A stretch of 28,025 nucleotides of DNA. It comes from Ophiosphaerella korrae. Its lineage: Eukaryota > Ascomycota > Dothideomycetes > Pleosporales > Phaeosphaeriaceae. The translations under genes and the position numbers were made by a program. The DNA lies in assembly GCA_028456385.1 (NCBI GenBank), contig JALNQF010000469.1:1-28025 (forward strand). Reading direction: 5' to 3'. The notes beneath the pieces are model-generated. The model saw only the letters and a program-made list of their open reading frames with translations. It had not been told where the DNA came from and made no database searches. Of this stretch, positions 1 to 9,189 are shown in pieces (position 1 is the first letter of the stretch; every line of letters begins with the position of its first letter).

Positions 1-167
1 AAAAGTAGAAAGATAGTTGAATGTTAGTAAGTTGTAAACTTACTAACATGTTAGTAAGTTCGCAATGTTAGTAAGTTTGTAATGTTAGTAAGTTTGCAAT
101 GTTAGTAAGTTGCAAACTTACTAACATTAGTACGAAAATAAGAGATATAAGGGATAACTCCCTTACA
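1..167 (+). mobile_element. 3' part of an LTR (family A), cut by the window edge
   Basis: This is the right-hand part of a long terminal repeat that ends in CCTTACA at 161-167. It matches the right half of the solo LTR at 7011-7228: both share a GAGATATAAGGG-type block and the palindrome built on ATGTTAGTAAGTT. The complete copy at 7011 opens with TGTAAGG, so TGTAAGG...CCTTACA are the family's terminal inverted repeats. The bases just right of 167 resume the integrase reading of the minus-strand Gypsy element, so this LTR was inserted into that older element. Whether it is a solo LTR or the end of a full element cannot be seen. Confidence 0.72.
21..128. repeat. 17-bp tandem palindromic repeat array inside the LTR
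   Basis: The unit ATGTTAGTAAGTTNGCA starts at 48, 65, 82 and 99 with an exact 17-bp period, and a related copy starts at 21. The copies at 21 and 99 are followed by the reverse complement (ACTTACTAACAT), so both ends of the array are hairpins. The homologous place in the LTR at 7011 has only one palindrome (7165-7194). The array is therefore an expansion specific to this copy. Confidence 0.8.
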
Positions 168-2600
168 TATTGTTCCCTATAGTTTTAATATAAATCTTAC
201 GTCTCTATCTATAATAATCTTATCTAGTAGTCTATATTAGCTAATTATAGTTCCTAGGACTTAGTATATAGTAACTTCTATCCTAATTTTCTTTTTATAT
301 AGTCTAAAGTATAAGTACTTTATAAGTTTATTTACTATTATTAGGATTCTATTATATTTAACTCTTAATATTAAGTTCTTTAACTTAGGTAGTTTTGTAA
401 TAAAATCTATTATAATAACTCTCTAAAGTTTTTTTAGTACTTTAATTAGTTGTAATATTCTATATAGTATATATCTACTATACTTATTTCTATAACATTC
501 TATATAGTCTCGTAGTACTTCTATTACTAGTTACCTTACTCTTAGGATATAATAATCTCTTAGTAGTCTATCTAGTATTTTATTAATTCCTTAATATCTA
601 TATACTAGTAGTTTATAGAATTGTTATATAAATTCTCTTTATATTTTTCTTAGAATGTACGTTCTTCTATAGGCTTGTGCGAGGCCTTCTTAGATCTTAA
701 GTTTCTCTATTTCTTTAGGAGCTTTTCTTGTTTTCTTTTAAATCTATTCGTCTAGCTTGCTACTCTTTCTCTTAAGTATTGCGGCTATTTTTAGTATATT
801 TAGGACTAAATATCCTTCTTTATTCTTAATTAGAACTATACTAGTAGTATTTACTTCTTCTTATAAGTCTAGTTTTCTACTAAGAGTATCTATAAATTAG
901 TTTTCTTTCTCTTTTATATATATAACTTTAAAGTTAAATATTAATAAGAACTCCTACTATCTTATATAGCGTTATAATAAGTCTTTATTTATTATAAATC
1001 TTATAAGATTCTTATAGTCTATATAGACTTTTATTTAGTATTTTACTCTTTATAAGTATACTCTCTATTGTTTAAATACTTTGTAGATTGCTAGTATCTC
1101 CTTATTATAAATTAGGTAGTTAAGCTCTACTAGCTTTATTTTCTTAGAGAAGTATTTAACTAAATATTCTTGTTTTATAGTTTAGTCTTCTTGTATTAGT
1201 GCTATTCTATAGACTAAGTTAGATGTATCTATTTTTACTATTACTAGTAGTTCTAGGTTATATATTCTAATAACTAGGTTTTCTATAAAATATTATTTAA
1301 TCTAATTAAATACTTTATCGTATTCCTAAGTCTATTTAAATATTATATCCTTCTTTATAAGTTGTATAAGTAGTTCTATTATTTTAGACTATTTTACTAT
1401 TAGTTTTCTATAAAAGTTTACTAATCTATAGAATTGTTGTACTTCTTGTAAGTTCTTTAGTATTAGCTATTCTTAGATTATTTTAATCTTGTTTAGATCT
1501 ATTTGTATTTTTCCTAGTTTAATAATAAATCCTAGGAAGTCTATTTCTTTTGTGTAAAATTTATATTTTCTTATTTTAAGAAATATTTTACTTTCTACTA
1601 ATCTTTCTAGTACTTTGTGTATATACTATATGTGTTCTTCCTCTATTTCTAAGAATATAAAGATATCGTCTAGGTATATAAATGTAAATACGTCTAGGTA
1701 TTCTCTTAGGACTATATTTATTAATCTAAAAGGTATAACTATATATTTAAATAGTCTATATTATGTTCTAAATACTGTTTTCTACTTATTACCCTCTTTA
1801 ATTCTAATCTAGTAGTAGGTATTTTAGATATCTAGTTTAGTAAAGATTTGTACTTTCTATAGCTTGTCTTGTATCTTGTCTATATATAGTAAGGGGTATT
1901 AGTTTTTATCTATTATTACGTTAGTTTTTCTAAAATCTACGTAAAGTCTTTTATTATCTATCCCTTTTTTATCTACAAATATAAGTCTATAAGCTACTAA
2001 AGATTTAGATTTTTATATCTATCCTTTCTTTGTTACCTTTTGTATAAATACGCGTTTAATCTTTAATTCTTCTTTAGTTTTTTAATAGACTAGGCTCTAT
2101 CTTATATTTTTTCCTTCTTCTAGGTTTATTACTAAGTCTTATATTTAATAGTTTAGGAGGTAGTTATTAGGTTCTATAAGTTATTTCTCTTATTTTTTAT
2201 ATTCTTCTAGGAATTTTCTTTTATATGTAACTATGTTAGCTTTTAATATTTCTTTCTTAGGGTAGCTAATTCTCTCTATTCTCTAATTAATTCTTAGGTT
2301 AGTTATCTATAACTATAGTATTCCTAGTATTATATCTTGTTTATTATTAATTGTTATTATATCTATAACTATATTCTTAATTTCTAATCTTTCTAGCTTT
2401 AGCGTAGAGGGTATTGTTTTAAACCTTATAGGTTCTTAGAATAGTTTTCCTTTAATCGTGCTTAGTTGTTAAGAGTACTTCTTTGTAGTATAAGTTATTT
2501 CTTAGCTTTCTACAAACTTCTTAGATATAAAGTTCTTTGTAGCTCTACTATTAATTATTATTTATACTTTCCTTCTTTAGTATATACCTATTTTTATAAT
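168..2600 (-). pseudogene. Gypsy pol relic (protease, RT, RNase H, integrase)
   Basis: Protease: the expected DSGAT motif reads NSRAT near 2545, so the catalytic Asp and the Gly are both lost by G-to-A changes. Reverse transcriptase: an LYVDFRKTN-like block lies near 1920-1950, and the catalytic YLDD box followed by IFIF is still readable near 1660-1680. RNase H: blocks resembling LIYNKEILAI and VYIDYKNLIRF are readable, with a KENQFIDTLSRK-like end near 880-910. Integrase core: IIIDFITKLP near 388-420 and IIIDRDVRF near 193-226 hold the first two acidic residues. The reading stops at 168, where another LTR is inserted. Many internal stops make this non-functional. Identification rests on motif order and spacing. 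Confidence 0.85.
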
Positions 2601-3699
2601 ATATAGGCCTCTTATACTTTCTAGCTTTTTTTACTTAGGTCTTTCTTTAAATTATCTATTCTTCTAGGGCTATTATCTTGTTTTACGTTTGTAGTTCTCG
2701 TGTTTTAGATATTTATTATAGGTATATTTGTACTATAGTTTCTCTTAGATACATTCTTTAGATAGTTTAGAGCCTAGTCTAATTACTATGTATTCTTTGT
2801 TAGGTATTTTAATTATTTCTTAACCTTAGATATCTTTCCTTGTAATTACGTTTACGTAATTGTGTCCTTTTCTTTATATAAGCTATACGTAATTTTGTAC
2901 CTTAAGTTCTCTATATATATAGTAGTTTGTATTTAAGTATAATATTTATAATATCTTAGTATGTACTAGGTGTTCTAGATTTATTCTCTTGTTGTCCCCT
3001 ACTTAGTAACTATCTATTCTAAGTCTTGTATTTGTTAGGATATAGTATACTATTAGTACTCGTAGTATATAGGCTTTATTAATCTATTGCGTTTTTCTTG
3101 CAAGGAACTACTATTCTCTTTATATAGGTATTCTACCTACTATAACTATATATTACTTTATTTATTATTAGAACGTTATAAACTTTTTTACTTTAGGATT
3201 ACGTTCTTTCTAGTCTTTGTACGCTTCCTCTATACTTATAACTAGTAAGTATTTCTAAATAAATTTCTATTCTTTGTTTCGTTCCTCTATATCTATTATT
3301 ATATAGCTATTATAGCTATACGCTCTTAACTAGGCGTACTTAGTACCTCTTATATTAGTTTGTTTCTTGTCTTCTTGTAATTTTTTAGAAGAAACTATTA
3401 TAGTCTTTTTATCTTGTGCTAGTCCTTTAGCTTAGATTAATAGTGTCTAGGGTTCTTCCTCTTCTAAATCTTCTATTAGTAGGTCTATTATATATACTAT
3501 TTCTTCTAGCTATACTTTTGTTCTTTCTTTTATTACTACTACTCTATTCTTTTATAGGAACTATCCTACTCTCTATTTACTAGAAAGATATATATTATAG
3601 TTATCCTTATAATAAAAGGTCTAATAGAGTATTATATACTATATTTCTTTACTCCTAGCTACTTTCTCTTAAGGTTTAGCTTATATCTTAGGTACTTCT

Positions 3700-4650
3700 T
3701 TTTTATTCTTAGTCGTTTTTAACTATATTTCTTTCTTTAGGTCTTTACTTCTATAGTCTTTTGTAAAATATCTTAGTTTCCTATATTTATAATATATTGT
3801 GTTCTTTTTCTATTTTAACTAGCAATCTTTTACGTAGTAGCCTTTTTTACTATATCTAAAGTACGTAAAGTCTTTATTCTTCTTAAATTTCTTATCTTTA
3901 TTAGCGTTAAGGATTATAGGGTCTCTAGTATCTTAATTTCTAAGTTATCCTCTATATTTATTTTTCTTCTATTCTTAAAGATTGTTATCTATCTATATTA
4001 CCTATTATTTTAGAGCTTCTAGTATTCTTAGTTTTTCTATATAAATTATCTTGTATTAGATTTTTAAATTTAATCCTTATTTAAATCGTAATATTAGTAA
4101 TACTTTATTCTATTCTATATTCTATAATAGTTATTTAAACTATAATATATATTTAGGAATACTTTTATATTGTATAAGCCTTTTAAGCTTCTCTTTAGCT
4201 TATTAAGTAATATCTATATTACTAAATACTACTTTTATTTATTTAGTAAAGTATTTATAACTTCTAAAGATAGCTTTAGTTTTATCTTTCTATACTCTTA
4301 GCGCGTATATTATATAATCTATCTAGTAGGATTTAAACTATCTTATCGCATCTTCTTTAAGGTATATTCTAATATATATTACCTTTTTATCTTCTTTATT
4401 AAAGTGTAGTACTTGTATATTAATCTATAGTTGTACTACTACTATAAAAGGTCTTAATTTTTCCTTTATTCTATTAAATTTCTTAAGTATAGGTATCTTA
4501 GGTAGCTTCTTTATTGTACTTATTTCTAGTCTCTAGGTAATTTATTCTATCTAGTTTTATCCTTCTATAACAGCCTTAATTTAAATTTTGTTTTACTTAA
4601 CGTAATCTTATAGTTCTTTGTTCTATGTTTCTAGGGCCTTAATTATTAGT
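3700..4650 (-). pseudogene. Gypsy gag relic with destroyed zinc knuckle
   Basis: Near 3835-3875 on the minus strand the reading YFRYSKKGYYVKDC lines up with the CCHC zinc knuckle C-x2-C-x4-H-x4-C. The first two Cys and the His read as Tyr (TGC to TAC, CAC to TAC) and only the last Cys remains. A basic Lys-rich stretch follows, as is usual in gag. The upstream capsid-like part is too mutated to align by eye. The gag start and the limits given are approximate. Confidence 0.6.
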
Positions 4651-5063
4651 TATATGTCCCCTTTCTTAGTAATTAGGTTGTTTAGGTGTATCTTAACTAC
4701 TACCTAGTTAGTTTTATCTAACTTATAACTACTTAGAGGTGCTTTACCTCCTTTCTTAGTTAAACTTTCTACTATTATATTAGCTAGACTGTGCGCTACT
4801 TACGCTTTACTTCTCCTAATATCTAAATTAGCAAGGTATAACAGGCTACCTACGTTAACTACTAGTAGCTATTAGAGTATTAGTAGATTAGGAGTTAATA
4901 GTAAAGCTTATATAAGTAATTAGTAATAACTAGTATTAATAGAAGATGTTTTGTAATTGTCTTGTATTAGCGTTCTATAGTTAAAGGATTAAATTACTAA
5001 TACCTTCCTAATAATGCGCATCTCTACTAACTATATAGTAATAATATCTTAGCTACTTTGTTG

Positions 5064-5159
5064 CTTTGTGTTTACTAAGATTGCAAATTTACAAATTTGT
5101 TATATAATAGCTTTGCGACTTTGTATTTACTAAGATCGCGAATTTACAAATTTGTTACA
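5064..5159. repeat. Two 41-bp direct repeats differing only by RIP-type transitions
   Basis: Copies at 5064-5104 and 5119-5159 (period 55) each end in a short palindrome, AAATTTACAAATTT. The differences between copies are G/A, T/C, A/G and T/C transitions. Their contexts are TG/TA, TG/CG, CA/CG and TA/CA, which fits RIP-type deamination acting after the duplication. The repeat probably belongs to the 5' LTR or leader of the minus-strand Gypsy element, though I could not define that LTR. Confidence 0.7.
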
Positions 5160-5860
5160 TATCTATATTATAGTTAGCTTCCTAGTTAAACTTATTATCC
5201 TATAGGTTGTTACCTTACTCTTCCTATACTTTGTTAGTAGTTGTGCGTAAACTAATTAGTTCTATCTTAGTTTCCCTTGTTACTACTATAACAGGCTTTA
5301 GTAAGCTCTAAATACTCTAGCTTTAGCTGTACGTAAGCCTTGCGATAGATAAGCTTCTTCTAGCGTAGCGATAGTATATATAGATAGCTACTACAAGGTT
5401 TATCTTTAACGTTGCCTATTTTGTAGTACTTTTTTATAATCTTACTTATAGCTAAGTATATATAGTTAAACTACCTTGCAGCTTTAGAGTGCCTTATACT
5501 AGCTAATACTATCCTAATAATCTAGTTACGTAACTCTAGACAAATATTTAGCCTTCTACAAGCATTTCTATCTATCTCTTGTCTAAATTAGCACAGTGTA
5601 GCTATAGTTGTAGTAGGTTAAAGTAATAAGGTTGTTTAGAGGTACACAGTAAGTTAAGCTTAGCGTTCTAAACTTTTGCGCTAGTACAGTATTATATTAG
5701 AAAGGTTAATATTTCTAATAGTTTAATAATAGCTAGTATTATAATTAAGAGTCTAGCGGACAACTAGGAGTTACATCTACTATAACTCTAGCGCGGAAGC
5801 CTAGGGGATAGCAGAGATAGCTGGTAAAGTTTTTCTAGTAAAATTAACACTCTACAAAGG
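5160..5860. other. Degraded AT-rich tract, probable end of the Gypsy element; no gene seen
   Basis: Base composition is still AT- and TpA-rich but milder than in 200-4750, with more GCG/CGC words. It becomes ordinary at about 5760-5880. No open frame of note and no recognisable domain was found on either strand. It most likely holds the 5' LTR and leader of the minus-strand Gypsy element; this rests on position only. Confidence 0.45.
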
Positions 5861-6040
5861 GGCGGTCTATTTTACAAAAGTTAGTGTTCAGTGTAACACA
5901 CTATAGTAACGGTCCGAATAGCTGCTCTAAGGCTACATCCCAGCCTTGCATCAGTCCACTCTATAAGACTCCTAAGTTCTCTAGCCTTTGTCTAAATACT
6001 GCTCTGATATTTTTCTTCCTCCCCCCCCCTCAAATATCAT

Positions 6041-6520
6041 GAAAATTCCGTCGATAACAATTGCTGGCACCCTGCTCAGCTATACAAGCCATTTAAAACA
6101 TTAGCCATCGAAACAAGTTCTCAAAATAGCTTAGGGGATACAGGCTTTGACTCGGCATGTCTACTAAAGTAATGAATATTCCGATTTTCGACCATTATTA
6201 ACTACCTCAGATACTTTCGCGAGAAACTCAAAGCTTTGCAGCTGTTAAAGCCAACGAAGAGACTGAGACAGTACACCAGGGAGTTTCTACAGGCGAAGAT
6301 TCGGAGGAAAATGTAGATAGGGCATATCGTATTACAGAAAAGCCCCGTTCGTCACCCCAAAATCTAGCCTTTGCACTGTAACATAACCAACATTTCTCAC
6401 AGCTATACAATTTCGTAGGATAATATCATCTTTCCAGCGAGCATTAGACAAGGCAATCGGCCAAGGAGGTCATCTAGACGTGCGCGCTAGTTCCGAGACA
6501 GACTCAAGATCGTAAGGGAT
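6041..6520 (+). pseudogene. Possible remnant of a small secreted-protein gene
   Basis: A pyrimidine tract with nine C (6013-6031) and a TATAAG box (about 5962) precede an ATG at 6041. The first 20 codons read like a signal peptide (MKIPSITIAGTLLSY and onward), then stop. Downstream open stretches can be linked by GT-AG introns: a 51-nt GTAATG...CTCAG candidate near 6165-6215, and another ending in TTCCAG near 6435. No single model gives one continuous frame from the ATG. There is no recognisable domain and no cysteine pattern. It could be chance. It is listed because promoter-like sequence, signal-like start and splice-like sites coincide next to an AT-rich block. Confidence 0.2.
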
Positions 6521-6816
6521 GCAATCAAACCCGTGTTAGGAATCACTCATCGTAGCCAAATACGCCGTAGTTTTGTAAAAAGACAAGACGTCAGTAACGG
6601 TTCTGGCGCCCCATAGAACAATAAAAACTCGGGAAAGAAGAGCCGTCATAGATCCGTATGCAGAGAATAGACAAGTTGAATAAACAGGCATATAATGAAC
6701 CAATACTTAGTATTTTAAAATTACTATATTAAAGAACGTAACTAGTTACAATACAGAAAAGTGCACATGTTATTCTAGGAAAGTTAGTATTTTCTACACG
6801 CTGCAACCTCTAGCAT
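6521..6816. other. No gene or repeat recognised
   Basis: The composition is mixed, and the last 100 bases become AT-rich. No convincing coding frame or domain was found. Confidence 0.5.
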
Positions 6817-7436
6817 GTCTAGCCCAGGGATGCTAATTACTCGAGTAAGAGTAAGAGCAGTTACTCTTACTCTTTACTCTTTTAATAGTTATAATATTTT
6901 TTAAATAATTATTATAAAAATAGTATAGTAAATAAAAAATAAATTAAAAACTAAGTATATAAAATATACATAAACTTTCTAAAGTTCTTAATTATAAAAA
7001 AATAAGATAATGTAAGGTAGATTTTAGGCAAGATAACTTAAATAAGGCAGTTTCAATAATTAACTAAGAAAGAGAAAATAGTAGATAAAGAGCTCTCTAA
7101 GTAAGTACTAGGTATATATACCTAGTAGCTTACTAAGCGCTAACTAAAAGTAGAAGGTAGCTAAATGTTAGTAAGTTGCAAACTTACTAACATTGGCGCA
7201 AAGTGAGAGATATAAGGGTTAACTTATAGATAATTTCTTTTTCTTATTTATATTATAGCTATTGTTAGTGCTAATATTACTATTATTACTAGTAATACAA
7301 GTAGTACTTTTGTCTTCTAAATTCTATTCTTATTTGTTATCTTTTATATTAGAAAGAAACTCTACTATTACCTAACTATTTTTAGAAATTACAAGAGGAA
7401 TTACTCTTACTTATTTATATCAACCCTAGTCTAGCC
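6817..7436. mobile_element. hAT-type DNA transposon or MITE with 8-bp target duplication
   Basis: The left end begins CAGGGATG at 6825 and the right end finishes CAACCCTA at 7421-7428 (reverse complement TAGGGTTG). Both fit the CAGGG-type hAT terminal inverted repeat, the right end differing at its outermost base by a CA-to-TA change. The octamer GTCTAGCC is present directly outside both ends (6817-6824 and 7429-7436); an exact 8-bp duplication is diagnostic of hAT insertion. Subterminal AGTAAGAGTAA motifs occur inverted near both ends. The interior has no transposase frame. After removing the nested LTR (7011-7228) plus one copy of its target duplication, the element is about 380 bp, so it is non-autonomous. 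Confidence 0.82.
7011..7228 (+). mobile_element. Solo LTR (family A) nested in the hAT element
   Basis: The copy starts TGTAAGGTAG at 7011 and ends near 7228 (CTTATA, apparently CTTACA with a CA-to-TA change). The pentamer GATAA flanks both sides (7006-7010 and 7229-7233), an exact 5-bp target duplication as LTR integrase makes. No internal retroelement sequence remains, so it is a solo LTR of 218 bp. Its left half matches 27930-28025 and its right half matches 1-167. This is the only complete copy of family A in the window and defines its ends. Confidence 0.85.
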
Positions 7437-7458
7437 CTATAACTTAGGCTGTCTGAAG

Positions 7459-7696
7459 CTATCTAGGATGTAAAGTGCCGCTCCTAATGATAGCGTTAAA
7501 GGAATGTGCCGAATTACTTACTTCTGTGTTCATATGTAGTTCTACTCTGGACACCTGAGGTGTCCCAAGACACCCTATAGTATCTTCTAGCCAGAGGTTT
7601 TGGGTGAGGCCACGCGCTTCCCTCCAACCTTTCCAATAGTTTTTTTCGTTACGGCGGTTGTTGCATTGCAGCGCGGATCGAAGCCATTCAAGGTGG
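7459..7696 (-). other. Downstream region of the 196-residue gene, probably non-coding
   Basis: A 91-codon frame runs from 7734 to 7459 and overlaps the end of the upstream gene in another frame. It shows no domain, and no splice pair that would join it to the upstream ORF is convincing. It most likely covers 3' flanking sequence. Confidence 0.4.
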
Positions 7697-8287
7697 TCAG
7701 TCAGTGTTTGCAAAGTGCACCTTTCGCCGTTCACGGTGCTGTTTCTTCAAAGCCTCCTCACTCTCCACTTTAAGCCATTTCGCCCAGCCTTCATCTCCCG
7801 CATAACGAACGACATTTTTGCTTGGATAGTAAGGGGCCTTGTACCCGCTCAGCTCGCTATCAACACCTTGATTGAAAAGCATATTTTCCTTGGCGGCCCA
7901 GGCATTAAAGATATCATCCATGCCTTCGAGAATGGTCTTAGTAATCGCCTTTTCAAGTTTTTCAAGGTACTGCCTTACTTTTTTGCGTTGGTTACTACTC
8001 TTGTTTCTTTCTGCATTAGTCCTATTATTGGTCTTGTCATCTTTAGGGAATGCCTCGGTGTGGTGTCTTTTGCTGCGTTCAGCGACGATGAAGCTAGTGA
8101 CTGGTTCGAGGTATGTTTTATCTAGTTTTATTTTACTTTTGTAGGTAATAGGGTGGTTAAGGTGGTCATCTAGGACATGTTTTAGATTGCAATACAAAAA
8201 CCCAACTTTCTCGCCTATGTTATCGGGCCTGTCAGAAATCTGACTCAAATCGTGAATAAGGCCGGGCATGTACAATTCTTCTGTCAT
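7697..8287 (-). CDS. Hypothetical protein, 196 aa, Lys-rich
   Basis: An uninterrupted frame begins with ATG at 8287 in a good eukaryotic context (AGGAAAATGACAG). A TATA box and a CAACACCAACACC-type leader precede it, so it is likely a real, transcribed gene. I do not recognise the family. The N-terminal third (about 1-60) is mixed. Residues about 70-115 are highly basic and polar (NNRTNAERNKSSNQRKK), followed by a probable helical segment QYLEKLEKAITKTILEGMDD, then an aromatic stretch near 150-175 (GYKAPYYPS; GWAKWLKVE). The C-terminus is charged (KKQHRERRKVHF). There is no signal peptide or membrane segment. It could be a nuclear or nucleic-acid-binding protein from its charge, but that is weak inference. 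It lies alone between a hAT element and a broken DUF6594 gene. Confidence 0.55.
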   Translation of the reverse strand: MTEELYMPGLIHDLSQISDRPDNIGEKVGFLYCNLKHVLDDHLNHPITYKSKIKLDKTYLEPVTSFIVAERSKRHHTEAFPKDDKTNNRTNAERNKSSNQRKKVRQYLEKLEKAITKTILEGMDDIFNAWAAKENMLFNQGVDSELSGYKAPYYPSKNVVRYAGDEGWAKWLKVESEEALKKQHRERRKVHFANTD

Positions 8288-8430
8288 TTTCCTAGCGTAG
8301 AATAGATTTAGGTTGGATCTAAATAAATGCCGGTGATATAGAATAAGTGGCGTGTACTCTAGATATTAAGTCGTAAGTTCTTCGTTGGTGTTGGTGTTGT
8401 ACAAAGGAAAGGCAAAGGTAGGCGAAGGAA

Positions 8431-8442
8431 CCTATTTATATA
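8431..8442 (-). promoter_or_regulatory. TATA box of the 196-residue gene
   Basis: The minus strand reads TATATAAATAGG about 145 nt upstream of the ATG at 8287. A leader containing CAACACCAACACCAACG lies between, which is typical of fungal 5' untranslated regions. Confidence 0.5.
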
Positions 8443-8735
8443 GTGTATGTTTGCGTCTCTGTAAAGAGCTGTTGTACGTTAGGCGTGAAGCAAATCTACA
8501 CAGTGGGCATTAAGGAACTGACCTTGTGCATCAAAGCAAAAGTCTATGTCCTGAGACATAGTGTTGCGGCCAATAAGGTACACTACCGACCGGCAAGCGT
8601 TGCCATTATTGTACCTTGACTAAATATAGTATAAAAGTGACATTGTAGACCGGGGTCTTTCGCAACCGGGGTGGAACTATGCTACTAATAGCTAGTCTAC
8701 CAGTGCCATACGTTTTATTCCACCTCTTAAGGATA
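8443..8735. other. Intergenic, nothing recognised
   Basis: No frame or domain was found. ACCGGGGT occurs twice about 20 bp apart (8651-8680) but has no evident meaning. Confidence 0.5.
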
Positions 8736-9179
8736 TTAAGATTTACCGCCTTTTTCAGAACTAAAGTTGCGTATGAAGAGCACTAAAATAGCATACTAAG
8801 CGGCGGAAGCGGCGAACACCTCGTTCTATCCGGCCTTCGTAAGGAACGGCATGCTGGCCGAAAACAGAAGCATGAAACAGACAAGAACGACCATAACACG
8901 GAGCTGAGCAGAGCCGTCATTGGACATATTTAACCGATACAGAGCAACGATTGGGAGTACGATGAGGAAGCAAAGCGTCAGTGCAAGGGTGATTGCGATG
9001 TAGGATTGCAGTAACAAAAATATTATAGTGCTTAGCTTGCACGAACTTGGGCCTTCCGCTTCGTAATCAAGAATGAGCGTTTTATGGGAATCTCTTCCGT
9101 TTAGTTGGATGCCATAGATCTCATCAATGAAAGATAAATCGTTATCTGCATTCTCGTCGTTATCCATTGGGTTGCGCAA
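8736..9179 (-). pseudogene. DUF6594-type membrane protein, C-terminal part, two internal stops
   Basis: The frame ending at 8826 has a polar N-terminal part (DNDENADNDLSF, typical of the linker before the membrane part). A hydrophobic segment follows (residues about 52-82), then RLNMSNDG, then a second hydrophobic segment (about 93-112) ending FSASMPFLTKAG. Reading through TAG at 8828-8826 gives NEVFAASAA, then TAG at 8798-8796, then YAILVLFI, ending in TAA at 8738-8736. The order LTKA-x-x-EVFAA-x-AAxYAxLVLF is the conserved third membrane segment of fungal DUF6594 proteins. Both stops sit where CAG (Gln) is expected, so both look like RIP-type C-to-T changes. The N-terminal half of the family was not found upstream; an in-frame stop lies near 9200. 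The ATG is at about 9167; 9179 is only the frame limit. Function of the family is not established. Confidence 0.6.
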
Positions 9180-9189
9180 TTCCTTTACT

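Larger units (their letters stand above)
168..4750 (-). mobile_element. RIP-degraded Ty3/Gypsy LTR retrotransposon, minus strand
   Basis: Read on the minus strand, the tract carries retroelement domains in Gypsy order: gag zinc knuckle (about 3835-3875), protease (about 2520-2570), reverse transcriptase (about 1380-2000), RNase H (about 860-1230) and integrase (168 to about 620). Integrase lying after RNase H is the Ty3/Gypsy arrangement, not Ty1/Copia. Every domain is full of in-frame TAG/TAA stops and no long frame survives. The tract is extremely AT-rich and TpA-rich with few CpA, as expected from RIP. The terminal part of integrase and the 3' LTR are lost at the inserted LTR on the left. 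The 5' LTR should lie somewhere in 4750-5860 but I could not fix its ends. Confidence 0.88.

Noticed and set aside
21..128. 17-bp repeats as CRISPR-like or centromeric satellite
   Set aside because: They lie inside an LTR homologous to the copy at 7011 and have no spacers; the array is too short for a satellite.
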